From: Comamonadaceae bacterium
Lineage (GTDB): Bacteria > Pseudomonadota > Gammaproteobacteria > Burkholderiales > Burkholderiaceae_C
Direction: 5' to 3'
DNA length: 38,827 nucleotides
NCBI GenBank assembly: GCA_027491035.1
Contig: JAIXWZ010000190.1
Location: 1-38,827, forward strand
The translations under genes and the position numbers were made by a program. Shown piece by piece: positions 8,774 through 17,749 of the stretch (position 1 is the first letter of the stretch; every line of letters begins with the position of its first letter). The notes under the pieces were generated by a model that made no database searches, was not told the DNA's origin, and was given only the letters and a program-made list of their open reading frames with translations.

Positions 8774-8850
8774 CGGTGTGTGGCGCAGCCTGGTAGCGCA
8801 CTTGCATGGGGTGCAAGGGGTCGAAGGTTCGAATCCTTTCACACCGACCA
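8774..8850 (+). tRNA. tRNA-Pro (anticodon GGG)
   Basis: 77 nt including the encoded CCA. Acceptor CGGTGTG pairs with CACACCG. The D-arm is GCGCAGCCTGGTAGCGC. The anticodon stem CTTGC/GCAAG holds loop ATGGGGT with anticodon GGG, which reads CCC and CCU. The T-arm has GGTTCGAATCC. Nothing integrated is seen at its 3' end. Confidence 0.97.
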
Positions 8851-8930
8851 AATTCTTTGTGGCGTCCGTAACCCGGGTCCCTAAGCCGCTGCGGGCATTT
8901 GTGGCCCTTCAGGCGGCCAGCCTCAAGCCG

Positions 8931-8958
8931 GCCCGCAAGCGCTCTTGCGGGCTTTTTT
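8931..8958 (+). terminator. Strong Rho-independent terminator after tRNA-Pro
   Basis: A perfect 9-bp stem GCCCGCAAG/CTTGCGGGC with a 4-base loop is followed by six T (8953-8958). It closes the thrS-to-tRNA region. Confidence 0.85.
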
Positions 8959-9021
8959 ATGGTCTGTTTCCGGGGGCTCCTTCCCCGCGTTTCATTGGGC
9001 CAACCGCGCCTTCAGTTCGGT

Positions 9022-9055
9022 CATAATGCTCATCAGTGAGCCGCTGTGCGCGGCT
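9022..9055 (+). promoter_or_regulatory. Possible promoter and 5' hairpin of the secretion operon
   Basis: CATAAT (9022-9027) resembles a -10 box, but the nearest -35-like match is badly spaced. Just downstream is a perfect 6-bp hairpin AGCCGC/GCGGCT (9039-9044/9050-9055). The rest of 8959-9155 shows nothing else I can identify. Confidence 0.25.
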
Positions 9056-9155
9056 TGATGTGCACGTTTCACCTCACCAAAGTCTTCTTGACGGCTCGAT
9101 GGCTTGGTGCCGGTGCCAGTGCTATTTGCTAGTTGCCAGTCGGCTTGAGCTCACC

Positions 9156-10469
9156 ATGACTGTTTTTCGCATGCTGCCAGACAAGCGGAGATTGTCTTGG
9201 GCCCTGGCCTTGTCGCTGGCCGCCGCAACGGCGCAGGCCGCGGGCATGGTCGATCTGCTCAATCTGGCCTTCGACAGCAACCCCTCGCTGCAAAGCCAGG
9301 CCAATTTGGTGCGCGCTTCGCAGGCCGACGTCAAGGGCGCCAACTGGCAGTTCTATCCCACCCCGTCGGTCTCGGTCGAGCAAGTCAGCGCCTCCAATCA
9401 AGACACGTCCTACAACAAGGACAGCCGCGTCATCACCTTTCGCCTGCAGCAGCCCTTGTGGACGGCTGGTCGCCTGACGGCTGGGGTGGGGCGGGCCGAG
9501 GCGGCCACCGCGGCCGCGGCTGCCCAGATGGAAGAAACGCGCCTGCAACTGGCGCTGCGCACCATACAGGCCTGGGGCGAATGGCGCGCCGGTCAGCAAA
9601 AGCTGCTCGCCCTGCGCGAGAGCGTGCAGACCCATCAGCGTCTGGTGGCCCTGATCCAGCGGCGGGTCGAGGGCGGGGTCTCGGCGGTGGCTGACGAGGT
9701 CATGGCGCAAGGCCGGCTCGAGCAAACCCGCTCCGAGCTGGCGCTGGCGCAGGCGCAGCAGGTCTCGGCGCTGGCACGGCTCGAGCAGCTGACCGGCCAG
9801 CGCATTGAGGGCGCCCAGCTCGAAGGCCTGGACATTGGCCCGGTCGAGCCGATCGAGCCGCTCGAGCCCCTGCTCGAGCGCGCCTGGCGCAACAGCCCGA
9901 CCTCGCTCAAGCTGGAGGCACAGATCCGTCAGCAAGAGATGGACGTGCAGATCCGAAAGGCTCAGCTCATGCCGGAGGTCTATGCGCGGGCCGAGCATCA
10001 ACAAGGCAGCTTCAGCGCCTCCGGGTCGAACTCGGCCAACCGCTTTTTCATCGGCTTGTCGGCCACCCCGGGCGCGGGCTTGTCGGCCGTCTCTGGCGTC
10101 GATGCCGCCAATGCCCGCTTGCAAGCCTTGCAAGGCGATGTGGAGTCGGCGCGCCGCAGCCTCAACGAGCAGATCAGTCTGGAGCATGTGTCGGCGCGCA
10201 GCCAGCAGCAGCGGCGCGTCAGTTTGGTGGCGGGCCTGCGCTCGATTCAGGCCATGGTCGCTTCTTGGGACCGACAGTTTCTGGCCGGCCGAAAGACCTG
10301 GGTCGAAGTGATGAACGCGGCGCGCGAACTGGCCCAGGCGCAGACCACCCTGGCCGAAGTCGACGCCGGGTATGTGACGGCGACTTGGCGACTGGCGGTG
10401 CTCTCCGAGGGGGTTGCGGCCATCGTCTCGGGCCTGGGTACCCCCCTTCAACCCACCGGCCAGCAGTAA
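9156..10469 (+). CDS. TolC-family outer-membrane channel protein
   Basis: Outer-membrane and periplasmic tunnel of a type I secretion system. Start ATG 9156 gives 437 residues with a signal peptide (LSWALALSLAAATAQA). Earlier in-frame starts lack one. The mature part has the TolC pattern of two repeated long helical segments (about 120-225 and 320-410, rich in Ala, Gln and Leu) separated by strand segments. It is directly followed by the exporter ATPase (13 bases), which argues for a secretion pore and not a multidrug-efflux pore. ATG 9171 is an alternative start. Confidence 0.88.
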   Translation: MTVFRMLPDKRRLSWALALSLAAATAQAAGMVDLLNLAFDSNPSLQSQANLVRASQADVKGANWQFYPTPSVSVEQVSASNQDTSYNKDSRVITFRLQQPLWTAGRLTAGVGRAEAATAAAAAQMEETRLQLALRTIQAWGEWRAGQQKLLALRESVQTHQRLVALIQRRVEGGVSAVADEVMAQGRLEQTRSELALAQAQQVSALARLEQLTGQRIEGAQLEGLDIGPVEPIEPLEPLLERAWRNSPTSLKLEAQIRQQEMDVQIRKAQLMPEVYARAEHQQGSFSASGSNSANRFFIGLSATPGAGLSAVSGVDAANARLQALQGDVESARRSLNEQISLEHVSARSQQQRRVSLVAGLRSIQAMVASWDRQFLAGRKTWVEVMNAARELAQAQTTLAEVDAGYVTATWRLAVLSEGVAAIVSGLGTPLQPTGQQ

Positions 10470-10482
10470 GGCGCAGCCCCTC

Positions 10483-12630
10483 ATGAACATCTTGTTTCCC
10501 CTGCTGATGCGGCTGGCCCAGGTCCAGTCCGAAGCGGTTGACCGGCTGGCCTTGCAGGCCGCCCTCGAAAAAATCGACTCCGACGCTGCGGGGTCGCAGG
10601 CCCAGAGCGCTCGCCAAACCGTCGACGACTTGCTGCGCTCTTTGCAGCTGCCCTCGGCACGCTGGCTGCGCTCGTCCTCGATCGATCCGTCTGCCTGCCC
10701 CTGCCTGATTCACCGCCCCGATCAGGGTTGGGCCTTGCTGCGCGGGCGCACCGCGCAAAACGAGTGGCTGACCGAGACCTATGACCCGGCCACCAACCGC
10801 TGGATCGAAACGCCTTTGCATGCCCTGAGCGACTGGACGGTGGCCAAGCTCAAGCTGGCCCGTCCTTACGATGCCGCTGGCAGCGAGGTCTACAAGCTCA
10901 TACGGCGCGAGATCTTCGCGCCCAAGCGAATTTGGTTCGAAGGCGTGCTCGCCGGCTTCATGATCAATCTGATTGCACTGGCCACCTCGTTTTACAGCAT
11001 GCAGGTGTACGACCGCGTGGTGCCCACCGGTGCCAGCCAGACGCTGTGGGTGCTCACCAGCGGGGTGCTGCTGGCCGTGTTGTTCGAGACCCTGGCCAAG
11101 CTGGCTCGCTCGCGGCTGTTTGAACAGCTGGTCGATCAGGTCGACCAGAAACTGGCGCGCGAGGTCTACAGCCGCTTTCTGGCGATCCGGCTTGACCAGT
11201 TGCCGCGCAGCGTGGGCACGCTGGCCTCGCAGCTCAGGGGCTACGAGAGCGTGCGCAGTTTCCTGACCGCGATGACCTCGCACCTGATGATCGATGTGCC
11301 GTTCGCCCTGCTGTTTTTGCTGGTGATCGCCTGGATCGGTGGCTGGCTGGCCGCCATCCCCCTGGTCTTTTTCTGCCTGGCACTGAGCTTGGGCCTGGTT
11401 TTGCGCAACCGTGTCGATGGCCTGAGCAAGAAGGCCCAGGCGGCCAGCAATTTCAAGACCGGCTTGCTGGTCGAAACCATCGAGGGCGCCGAGACCATCA
11501 AATCGGGCCAAAGCGGCTGGCGCATGCTCTCGCGCTGGATCGGCACCACCGACGAGGCCCGTAGCGTTGAGCAGGAGATGCGCCGGGTCAGCGAGTACGC
11601 CCAGTTTTTCGCCGCCGCCATGCAGCAGATCTCTTACGTGCTGATGGTGGCCATTGGCGCCCTGCAGATTTCCCGCGGCGAGCTGACCATGGGCGGTCTG
11701 ATCGCCTGCTCCATCTTGTCGGGCCGCGTGCTGGGCCCTGTGGCCGCGCTGCCTGACCGTCTGGTGCAGTGGGCCAACACCCGCTCGGCTTTGCAGGGGC
11801 TCGACCGCATTTGGACTCTGCAGGACGACCACCACGGCCAGGAGCAAGCCATCTTGCCGCAGACGGTCAAAGGGCACTACGCTTTCGAGAAGGTGACGGC
11901 CAGCTATGGCCAGGGGCAGGCGCTGTCGATTGCAGAGCTGCAGATCCGGCCAGGCGAGAAGGTCGGCGTGCTCGGCCCCGTCGGGGCTGGCAAGACCACG
12001 TTCTTGCGCCTGCTCAGCGGCATGTACAAGCCGCAGGCGGGCATCGTCAAGATGGATGGGCTCGATCTGGCGCACATCTCCAAGCCGGTGCTGGCCGAGC
12101 GCGTGGGCTATTTGCAGCAGGAGGGCCGCCTGTTTGCTGGCACCTTGCGTGAGAACTTGATCCTGGGTCTGATCGATCCGGGCGATGAGGTCATTTTGGA
12201 GGCGGCCCGCACCACTGGTTTGATGCAGTCCGTCATTGCAGCGCATCCGCAGGGTCTGCAGCAGGCCATCGCCGAGGGCGGCAGCGGCTTGTCCTCGGGT
12301 CAGCGCCAGCTGGTCAATTTGACCCGGGTGTTTCTGCGCCGCCCGCGCATCTGGCTGCTCGATGAGCCCACCGCCTCCATGGACGGTGCGCTGGAGCAGC
12401 ACATCATCGGCGCGCTGGCCAAGGCCATGCAGGTCGAAGACGTGCTGGTGGTGGTGACGCACAAGCCCGAGCTGCTGCGCCTGGTCAACCGCATCATCGT
12501 GATCGCCAACCATCAGATCGTCATGGATGGACCCAGGGATGCGGTGCTGCAGCGCCTGAGTGCCGGGCGCAACCCCGGCGCGCCAACCGGGGCGGCACCG
12601 GCCCCCAATGCACAAGGAGTTGCGGCATGA
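10483..12630 (+). CDS. Type I secretion ABC exporter (permease-ATPase), LapB/HlyB-like
   Basis: Inner-membrane half-transporter, 715 residues, that powers one-step export of unfolded proteins. Residues 1-130 form an N-terminal domain where C39 peptidase would be, but I see no catalytic Cys motif, so it looks like a non-cleaving C39-like domain that binds substrate. Membrane segments fall at about 153-172, 187-200 and 272-308. The ATPase has Walker A GPVGAGKTT (about 498-506), signature LSSGQRQ (about 603) and Walker B WLLDEP (about 624). The start at ATG 10483 follows the TolC gene by 13 bases. Family members of this kind export large repeat adhesins. Confidence 0.9.
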   Translation: MNILFPLLMRLAQVQSEAVDRLALQAALEKIDSDAAGSQAQSARQTVDDLLRSLQLPSARWLRSSSIDPSACPCLIHRPDQGWALLRGRTAQNEWLTETYDPATNRWIETPLHALSDWTVAKLKLARPYDAAGSEVYKLIRREIFAPKRIWFEGVLAGFMINLIALATSFYSMQVYDRVVPTGASQTLWVLTSGVLLAVLFETLAKLARSRLFEQLVDQVDQKLAREVYSRFLAIRLDQLPRSVGTLASQLRGYESVRSFLTAMTSHLMIDVPFALLFLLVIAWIGGWLAAIPLVFFCLALSLGLVLRNRVDGLSKKAQAASNFKTGLLVETIEGAETIKSGQSGWRMLSRWIGTTDEARSVEQEMRRVSEYAQFFAAAMQQISYVLMVAIGALQISRGELTMGGLIACSILSGRVLGPVAALPDRLVQWANTRSALQGLDRIWTLQDDHHGQEQAILPQTVKGHYAFEKVTASYGQGQALSIAELQIRPGEKVGVLGPVGAGKTTFLRLLSGMYKPQAGIVKMDGLDLAHISKPVLAERVGYLQQEGRLFAGTLRENLILGLIDPGDEVILEAARTTGLMQSVIAAHPQGLQQAIAEGGSGLSSGQRQLVNLTRVFLRRPRIWLLDEPTASMDGALEQHIIGALAKAMQVEDVLVVVTHKPELLRLVNRIIVIANHQIVMDGPRDAVLQRLSAGRNPGAPTGAAPAPNAQGVAA

Positions 12631-13778
12631 GCGAGCGTATGTCGGGGCCCCGCCTGTCGCTGATTGCGGTGCTGGCGACCATGTTTGTGGTTTTTCTGGC
12701 CTGGGCCGCCTGGTTTGAGATCGACCAGACGGTGCGCGCGCAAGGCTCGGTCATCACCAGTGCCCGCACCCAGATCATCCAGGCCGCAGACGGCGGCGTG
12801 CTGTCTGAAATCCTGGTCCAAGAGGGACAGGAAGTCAAAGCGGGGCAGAAGCTGGCGATGCTGGAGAAAGACCGCAGCAACGCCGCCTATGAAGAAAGCC
12901 GCTCCAAGGTGGCGGCGCTGCAGGCCGGACTGATCCGCGCGCGCGCCGAATCGACCGAGACCAAGCCAGTCTTCCCGGCCTCGGTGCGCGCTTATCCCGA
13001 GTTTGTGGCGGCGCAGGAGCGGCTCTTCGCGCAAAAACGCGAAAGCCTCAACGATGCCACGAGCGCGCTCGAAGATGCGCTCAAGCTCGCGCGTGAAGAA
13101 CTGGTGATGAACCAGTCCTTGCTCAAGTCCGGTGACGTCAGCCGCATTGAGGTGATGCGGGCGTTGCGCCAGGTCAGCGATCTGGAGGCGCGCCTGAGCG
13201 AGACGCGCAACAAGTACGCACAAGAGGCGCGCCAAGAGGTGACGCGGCTGGAAGATGAGTTGTCCTCTCAGCGCTACAAACTCGATGAGAGGCGCAGCGT
13301 GCTCGAGCACACCGACCTGATCGCGCCGGTGGCTGGCATCGTCAAATACCTGCGCGTCAACACCGTCGGGGGTGTCTTGCGGGCCGGCGACGAGCTGATG
13401 CAGATCTCGCCGACTGAAAGCGACATGGTCATCGAGGCCAAGATCAACCCGGTCGATATCGGTCAGCTCGAGCTGGGCCTGCCGGTTCAAGTCAAGCTCG
13501 ATGCCTTTGATTTTTCTGTCTACGGCATGCTCACTGGCAAACTGACCTACCTGAGCTCCGACACCCTGGTCGAGCAAGGCGCCAACGGGCAGTCCATGAG
13601 TTACTACCGCGCCCATGTCCGCATCGACGCGAGCCAGGCCAACGCCATGCTCGCGCGCGTGCCGCTCAAGCCGGGCATGACCTCGACGATTGACATCAAG
13701 ACCCGCACCCGCAGCGTGCTGCGCTACCTGCTCAAGCCGGTGATCAGAACGTTTTCAGGCGCGCTCAACGAGCGTTGA
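12627..13778 (+). CDS. HlyD-family periplasmic adaptor of type I secretion
   Basis: Membrane-fusion protein, 383 residues, joining the ABC exporter to the TolC-like pore. One N-terminal membrane helix (about 11-29) is followed by the first half of a lipoyl domain (about 40-75), a long charged coiled coil (about 78-240), the second lipoyl half with LIAPVAGIVK, and a beta-barrel domain. Its ATG overlaps the exporter's stop (ATGA), which implies translational coupling and fixed stoichiometry. The C-terminal GMTSTIDIKT segment is typical of type I adaptors. Confidence 0.92.
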   Translation: MSERMSGPRLSLIAVLATMFVVFLAWAAWFEIDQTVRAQGSVITSARTQIIQAADGGVLSEILVQEGQEVKAGQKLAMLEKDRSNAAYEESRSKVAALQAGLIRARAESTETKPVFPASVRAYPEFVAAQERLFAQKRESLNDATSALEDALKLAREELVMNQSLLKSGDVSRIEVMRALRQVSDLEARLSETRNKYAQEARQEVTRLEDELSSQRYKLDERRSVLEHTDLIAPVAGIVKYLRVNTVGGVLRAGDELMQISPTESDMVIEAKINPVDIGQLELGLPVQVKLDAFDFSVYGMLTGKLTYLSSDTLVEQGANGQSMSYYRAHVRIDASQANAMLARVPLKPGMTSTIDIKTRTRSVLRYLLKPVIRTFSGALNER

Positions 13779-13804
13779 GCATTCATCTCTCAAAAGGCTT
13801 GTGC

Positions 13805-14509
13805 ATGCATATTGGTATCTTGGAAGACGATCCCACCTTGGCCCGGCATCTGGCCCAGGTGGTGGAGTCGGCGGGCCACAGCACCGCCGTCTTCAACACC
13901 GCCCGCGCATTCTTGTCTGCGCTGGCCCGGCACACCTTTGATCTGCTGGTGTTTGACTGGAAGTTGCCCGATCAGGATGGCATCAAGGTTCTCAAGCAGC
14001 TGCGCAGCTCGTTTCAGAGCGAAACGCCGGTGATTTTTCTGACGGCGGTACACGACGAGCAAGCCATCGTCACCGCCCTGGAAGCCGGCGCCGAGGACTA
14101 CTGCGTCAAGCCGCTGCGGCCGGCCGAATTTCTCGCTCGCATCGCCGCCTTGCAGCGACGCATCTACCCAGTGCGCCAGAGCACAGGGCCGCAAACTTAC
14201 CACGGCTACACCTTCGATCTGGTCGAGCGTGAAATCACCTGGGCCGGTGGCAAGGCGCAGTTCTCCGGCAAGGAGTTCGAGCTGGCCCGATTCCTGTTTG
14301 AAAACGCCGACCGCTCCCTGGCGCGCGAGCGTCTGATGCAGGAGGTGTGGGGCCGCGAGGACGATCCTTTTTCGCGCACCCTTGATGTGCACATCTCGCG
14401 CATCCGCTCGCGCCTCGGACTCAATGGCATGTCGAGTTTGCGTTTGCGCTCGGTGCATGGGTTCGGTTACCAGCTCATCACTTACGCCGCCGCGGGGCAG
14501 GACGACTGA
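13805..14509 (+). CDS. OmpR/PhoB-type response regulator
   Basis: 234-residue two-component regulator. The receiver has acidic residues at 7-9, phospho-acceptor Asp51 (FDWKLPDQDG), switch Thr80 and Lys102. The C-terminal winged helix (about 135-230) contains GKEFELARFLFEN and LDVHISRIRSRLG. Start ATG 13805 has AAAGG about nine bases upstream. The gene follows the HlyD-type gene by 26 bases and precedes the sensor kinase by 36, so regulator and kinase are very likely cognate and co-transcribed with the exporter. Confidence 0.93.
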   Translation: MHIGILEDDPTLARHLAQVVESAGHSTAVFNTARAFLSALARHTFDLLVFDWKLPDQDGIKVLKQLRSSFQSETPVIFLTAVHDEQAIVTALEAGAEDYCVKPLRPAEFLARIAALQRRIYPVRQSTGPQTYHGYTFDLVEREITWAGGKAQFSGKEFELARFLFENADRSLARERLMQEVWGREDDPFSRTLDVHISRIRSRLGLNGMSSLRLRSVHGFGYQLITYAAAGQDD

Positions 14510-14545
14510 GGCCGGGCGCGCCGGCCGGGTCTTGAGCGATCGAGC

Positions 14546-16864
14546 GTGTCCGAGCCCACCGACTCCGACGTTGACCGTGCGACCCGGTCGGCTGTGCGTT
14601 CGTCTGAGCGCACATCCGGGGGCACATCCGGGCGCACATCCGGACGCTTTTCTGAGCGTCGGCGCGACCTGCCCGAGTTGGCGATCACGCTGCTCGCAGG
14701 GCTGCTGCTGCTGGCCGTGCTGGTCTGGACGCCCGCTGGCAACGCGGTGGGCAAGCGCATCTACGACCAGCTGAGCATCTGGATCGGTTTTCAGCCCTCC
14801 CCCGACGTGGTGTTGGTGGCCATCGACGAGCGCACCCGGCTGGCACTGGGCGGATGGCCGATCTCGCGGCGCCACTTTGCCACGCTGATGGAGCGCCTGC
14901 TACAAGAAGACCAGGCGCCGCGAGCCCTGGGCCTGGATCTGCTGTTTACCAACACGGTGCCGGCCGATGAGCCGCTGGCCGAGCAGATGGCCCGACTCCC
15001 GGTGGTGTTGCCCAAGGTCATGTCGCAGCCCTTGCCGCTGATGCAGGCGCCCTCGGCTGGCCAGGCCTGGCAGTGGACACCGCCGGCGCTCGAGCGCGCG
15101 GCGCGCGGCAGCGGTCATATTCATGTCCGCTTCGAAAGCGACGGCATCATTCGCGGTGTGCAGACACGGCTGGCCGACCAGGCCCACTTTTCGATTGCCA
15201 TGCTCGAGGCGGCCGGCCTGCTCAAATCAAACCCCCTGCCGGCGAGCGATTACCTGCGCTTTCCCATGGTTGATCCGGCGGTGGGTTTTCGCACCTACTC
15301 CCTGATTGACCTGCTCGATCCGAGCCAGCCCCTGCCGCCCTTGCGCGACACATTGCTCTTTCTGGGCGTGACCGACCCGGTGCTCGGCGATCAGCATGCC
15401 ACCATCTATTCGGGCTCTGCCACGGCGGCAACCCCGGGCGTGGCCATCTTGGCCAGTGTCGCCAATGCCCACCTGACCGGGCGCTGGGTGCGGGTGGTCT
15501 CCGATGGCGCGGTGATGGGCTGGAGCAGCCTGGTCTTGCTCTCGGTGTTGGCCACCAGTGTGTTTTGGCGGACCAGTCGCATGCGACTGCTGATCTATGC
15601 GCTGGCGCTGGGCTTGCCCCTGGGCGCCACCGTGGCCATGCTCGGCTGGGGCTGGTGGTTTGACTTTGCCCCGCTTTGGTTGACCTTGCTGGTGCTCACC
15701 TTGGTGTGGATCTGGCGCCGCCTTGATGGCAATTTGCGCTACATGCACCGCAAGTCGCGCGAGCTGCGGGCTCTGCCCTCGGGCCGCCTGGCCACGGGCC
15801 CGCTTGGCGGAGAAATGGCCCGGGTTGAGCAGGCCCTGGACCAGGCGATCGATTCGCAGGGCCATCAGCTCAACTTGTTGGCGCAGGCCATCGAGCACCT
15901 GCCCGAGGCGCTCGCCTTGATCGACGCCCAGGGGCAAGTGCTGCAGCTCAATGCCCGTATGTCCGAGCTGGGCTCGGGCCGCTTGGATCAGAGTCCGACC
16001 CTGGGGCAGCTGGCGCTCGATCTGGGTCTGCCCGCATCGAGCTGGGCAGAGCTGACCAATCTGGCCGAGCGCACCGAAGAGAGCCTGTCCGTCAAGAGCC
16101 CAAGCGGCAGCCGAGAGGTCTACCTCAAGACCAGCACCTTCAACACCAGTCAGGCGCGCGGCCTGCGCCTGCTCACCCTGGTCGACGTCACCGAGCTCAA
16201 GCAGTCGCAGGCCCAGCGCGATCAGGCGCTGCGTTTTTTGTCGCACGACATGCGAACGCCCGTGGCCTCGATTCTGGCCGTCAGCCAGCAGATGAAGGTT
16301 ATCGGCCAAGGCCACGAACCGTGGCTTGCCGAGGTGGGGCGTGTGACCGGCCACGCCGATCAGCTGATGCAGTTAATGGACGGCTTTTTGTTCGAAAGCC
16401 GCGCTCACAGCGAGCAATGGGCCCTGAGTGAGCGCCTGATGGACGACTTGCTCGAAGATGCGATTGCCCAGGTGCGCGACCTGGCCCGCGCGCGCGACAT
16501 GCGCATCGAGGTGCAAAGCGGCGAGCACTTCTTCTTCGTCCAGGTTTCGACCATGCTCATCGTTCGGGCGTTCATGAACCTGCTGCTCAATGCCGTCAAG
16601 TACGGCCAGCCCGGCACAACGGTGGACATCTCCATGGTGTTGGCCTCAAGCGGCGCCGAGGTCGATGTGGTGATGCGCAACCGGGTGGCGCACGACAGGG
16701 CCGGCATCGACGAGACCATCATCACCCAGGGCTTTGGTCTTGGGCTCGATTTCGTGCGCACCGTCGTGCGCCGCCATCAAGGCCAGTTGATCACCACCAT
16801 CGACCAAGCCGGCGGCGATGCGCAGGTGTGTGTCAGGCTGCCGTGCTCGGTCGAGCCGGCCTGA
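14546..16864 (+). CDS. CHASE2-domain sensor histidine kinase
   Basis: 772 residues from GTG 14546. The start is not certain and no ATG fits better. The N terminus has a low-complexity Arg/Ser/Thr/Gly stretch, a membrane helix (about 48-68), an extracytoplasmic CHASE2 domain (about 85-320), then two or three membrane helices (about 325-395). A PAS-like linker is followed by the kinase core: H-box FLSHDMRTPVASI (His about 567), N-box (Asn about 682) and GFGLGLDFV. CHASE2 senses an unknown extracellular signal. Being last in the exporter operon, it probably adjusts secretion to that signal. Confidence 0.88.
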   Translation: MSEPTDSDVDRATRSAVRSSERTSGGTSGRTSGRFSERRRDLPELAITLLAGLLLLAVLVWTPAGNAVGKRIYDQLSIWIGFQPSPDVVLVAIDERTRLALGGWPISRRHFATLMERLLQEDQAPRALGLDLLFTNTVPADEPLAEQMARLPVVLPKVMSQPLPLMQAPSAGQAWQWTPPALERAARGSGHIHVRFESDGIIRGVQTRLADQAHFSIAMLEAAGLLKSNPLPASDYLRFPMVDPAVGFRTYSLIDLLDPSQPLPPLRDTLLFLGVTDPVLGDQHATIYSGSATAATPGVAILASVANAHLTGRWVRVVSDGAVMGWSSLVLLSVLATSVFWRTSRMRLLIYALALGLPLGATVAMLGWGWWFDFAPLWLTLLVLTLVWIWRRLDGNLRYMHRKSRELRALPSGRLATGPLGGEMARVEQALDQAIDSQGHQLNLLAQAIEHLPEALALIDAQGQVLQLNARMSELGSGRLDQSPTLGQLALDLGLPASSWAELTNLAERTEESLSVKSPSGSREVYLKTSTFNTSQARGLRLLTLVDVTELKQSQAQRDQALRFLSHDMRTPVASILAVSQQMKVIGQGHEPWLAEVGRVTGHADQLMQLMDGFLFESRAHSEQWALSERLMDDLLEDAIAQVRDLARARDMRIEVQSGEHFFFVQVSTMLIVRAFMNLLLNAVKYGQPGTTVDISMVLASSGAEVDVVMRNRVAHDRAGIDETIITQGFGLGLDFVRTVVRRHQGQLITTIDQAGGDAQVCVRLPCSVEPA

Positions 16865-16904
16865 CCGAGCAGGCGCTTGAGCAGGCCCCGGGATTGCTGG
16901 CGTT

Positions 16905-17666
16905 TCAGGGCTGGCGCTGCGCCAGTGTGGCTGCGGCCTGCGCGTCGGCCCGTGCAGAGGCCGGCGGGTTTGATGGTTCAAGGGCTGGCGGCAAGCTGGC
17001 CAGCCGCACACTCTCGTCACTGGTCACGATGCCCAGGCTTTGCGCCGACTTGTGACGGTAGACGGTGCATTCATCGGCGCTGGACTGGGCCGATGGACAG
17101 TGCCGGGGATGGCGTTGCCCTGCATGGGCGCTGGCCTCGTCGGCGACCACCAGAAACCCTGAGGGGTCCTTCATCTTGTAAATCGCCCGCTCAATCACCT
17201 CGGCATCGAAGCGCGCCCCCATGCGGTGCCGGTAATAGTCGAGCATCAGGGGCGCGGCGGCGGTGCTGAACTGGCCCGTGCGGCTGTTGTAGGGACCATG
17301 GATGCCGATCACGCTGGGCCGACCTGCGCCATCTTGGGCAAACTGGCGTTGCTCACCGGCCATGAAGATCAGCGAGCAAGCCGACATGCAGGGCCCCCAA
17401 GCCACGGTGGTGATGCGCAGCGCTTCCAGCCAGCGCGCGATTCGAAGGCTGGTGATCAAGGCGCCGCCAGGCGAGTTCACCAAAATCAGGCGGCGCACGG
17501 GCTCGCTTTGGTGGGCGGCCTGCAGGGCCAGTTCATCGCCCTGGACGATGACGCCGCTGGCATAAAGATCACCGCCGTCGCGGTGCAGGCTCAGGCCATG
17601 GGCGGCGCCACTGAGGGCCAGAGTGAGCAGCAGCAGAAATTGGCGCAGGCAGGTCAGGCGGGTCAT
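16905..17666 (-). CDS. Exported ClpP-like serine protease (COG3904-type)
   Basis: 253 residues with a signal peptide (FLLLLTLALSGAAHG), so periplasmic or secreted. The crotonase/ClpP fold is suggested by VNSPGG (64-68, oxyanion loop), GPCMSACSLIFMAG with probable nucleophile Ser95, and IHGPY with probable catalytic His123. The Cys residues beside the Ser are typical of this family. The Ala-rich C-terminal tail looks disordered. The gene is convergent with the sensor kinase (40-base gap, no terminator seen). SD GGAG lies seven bases before the ATG. Substrate unknown. Confidence 0.75.
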   Translation of the reverse strand: MTRLTCLRQFLLLLTLALSGAAHGLSLHRDGGDLYASGVIVQGDELALQAAHQSEPVRRLILVNSPGGALITSLRIARWLEALRITTVAWGPCMSACSLIFMAGEQRQFAQDGAGRPSVIGIHGPYNSRTGQFSTAAAPLMLDYYRHRMGARFDAEVIERAIYKMKDPSGFLVVADEASAHAGQRHPRHCPSAQSSADECTVYRHKSAQSLGIVTSDESVRLASLPPALEPSNPPASARADAQAAATLAQRQP

Positions 17667-17699
17667 TTGTTAACTCCATATGTTTAACAATTTAGAATA

Positions 17700-17728
17700 A
17701 TTATTCACCCTTTAGTTGTATCTTTCAA
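17700..17728 (-). promoter_or_regulatory. Sigma-70-type promoter of the ClpP-like gene
   Basis: Read on the minus strand: TTGAAA (17728-17723), an exact 17-bp spacer, then AATAAT (17705-17700). Transcription would start near 17693, leaving a leader of about 27 bases before the ATG at 17666. Confidence 0.55.
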
Positions 17729-17749
17729 CTACAAAAATTGACTTTTGTA
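17713..17749. promoter_or_regulatory. Two adjacent dyads over the promoter (candidate operators)
   Basis: TAGTTG/CAACTA (17713-17718/17726-17731) overlaps the -35 box. TACAAAA/TTTTGTA (17730-17736/17743-17749) lies just upstream of it and shares two bases with the first. Both are perfect inverted repeats within an AT-rich stretch (about 17690-17835) that stands out sharply from its GC-rich surroundings. Beyond the dyads I see no ORF or RNA in that stretch. Confidence 0.45.

Noticed and set aside
8851-8930. Possible phage or island attachment site at the tRNA-Pro 3' end
   Set aside because: No integrase and no repeated tRNA 3' segment are found downstream, and ordinary genes follow a normal terminator.
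10219-12615. 798-codon reading frame antisense to the exporter gene
   Set aside because: Same GC-bias artefact: the plus-strand gene has all ABC motifs, and the antisense product is His/Gln/Arg-rich without a fold signature.
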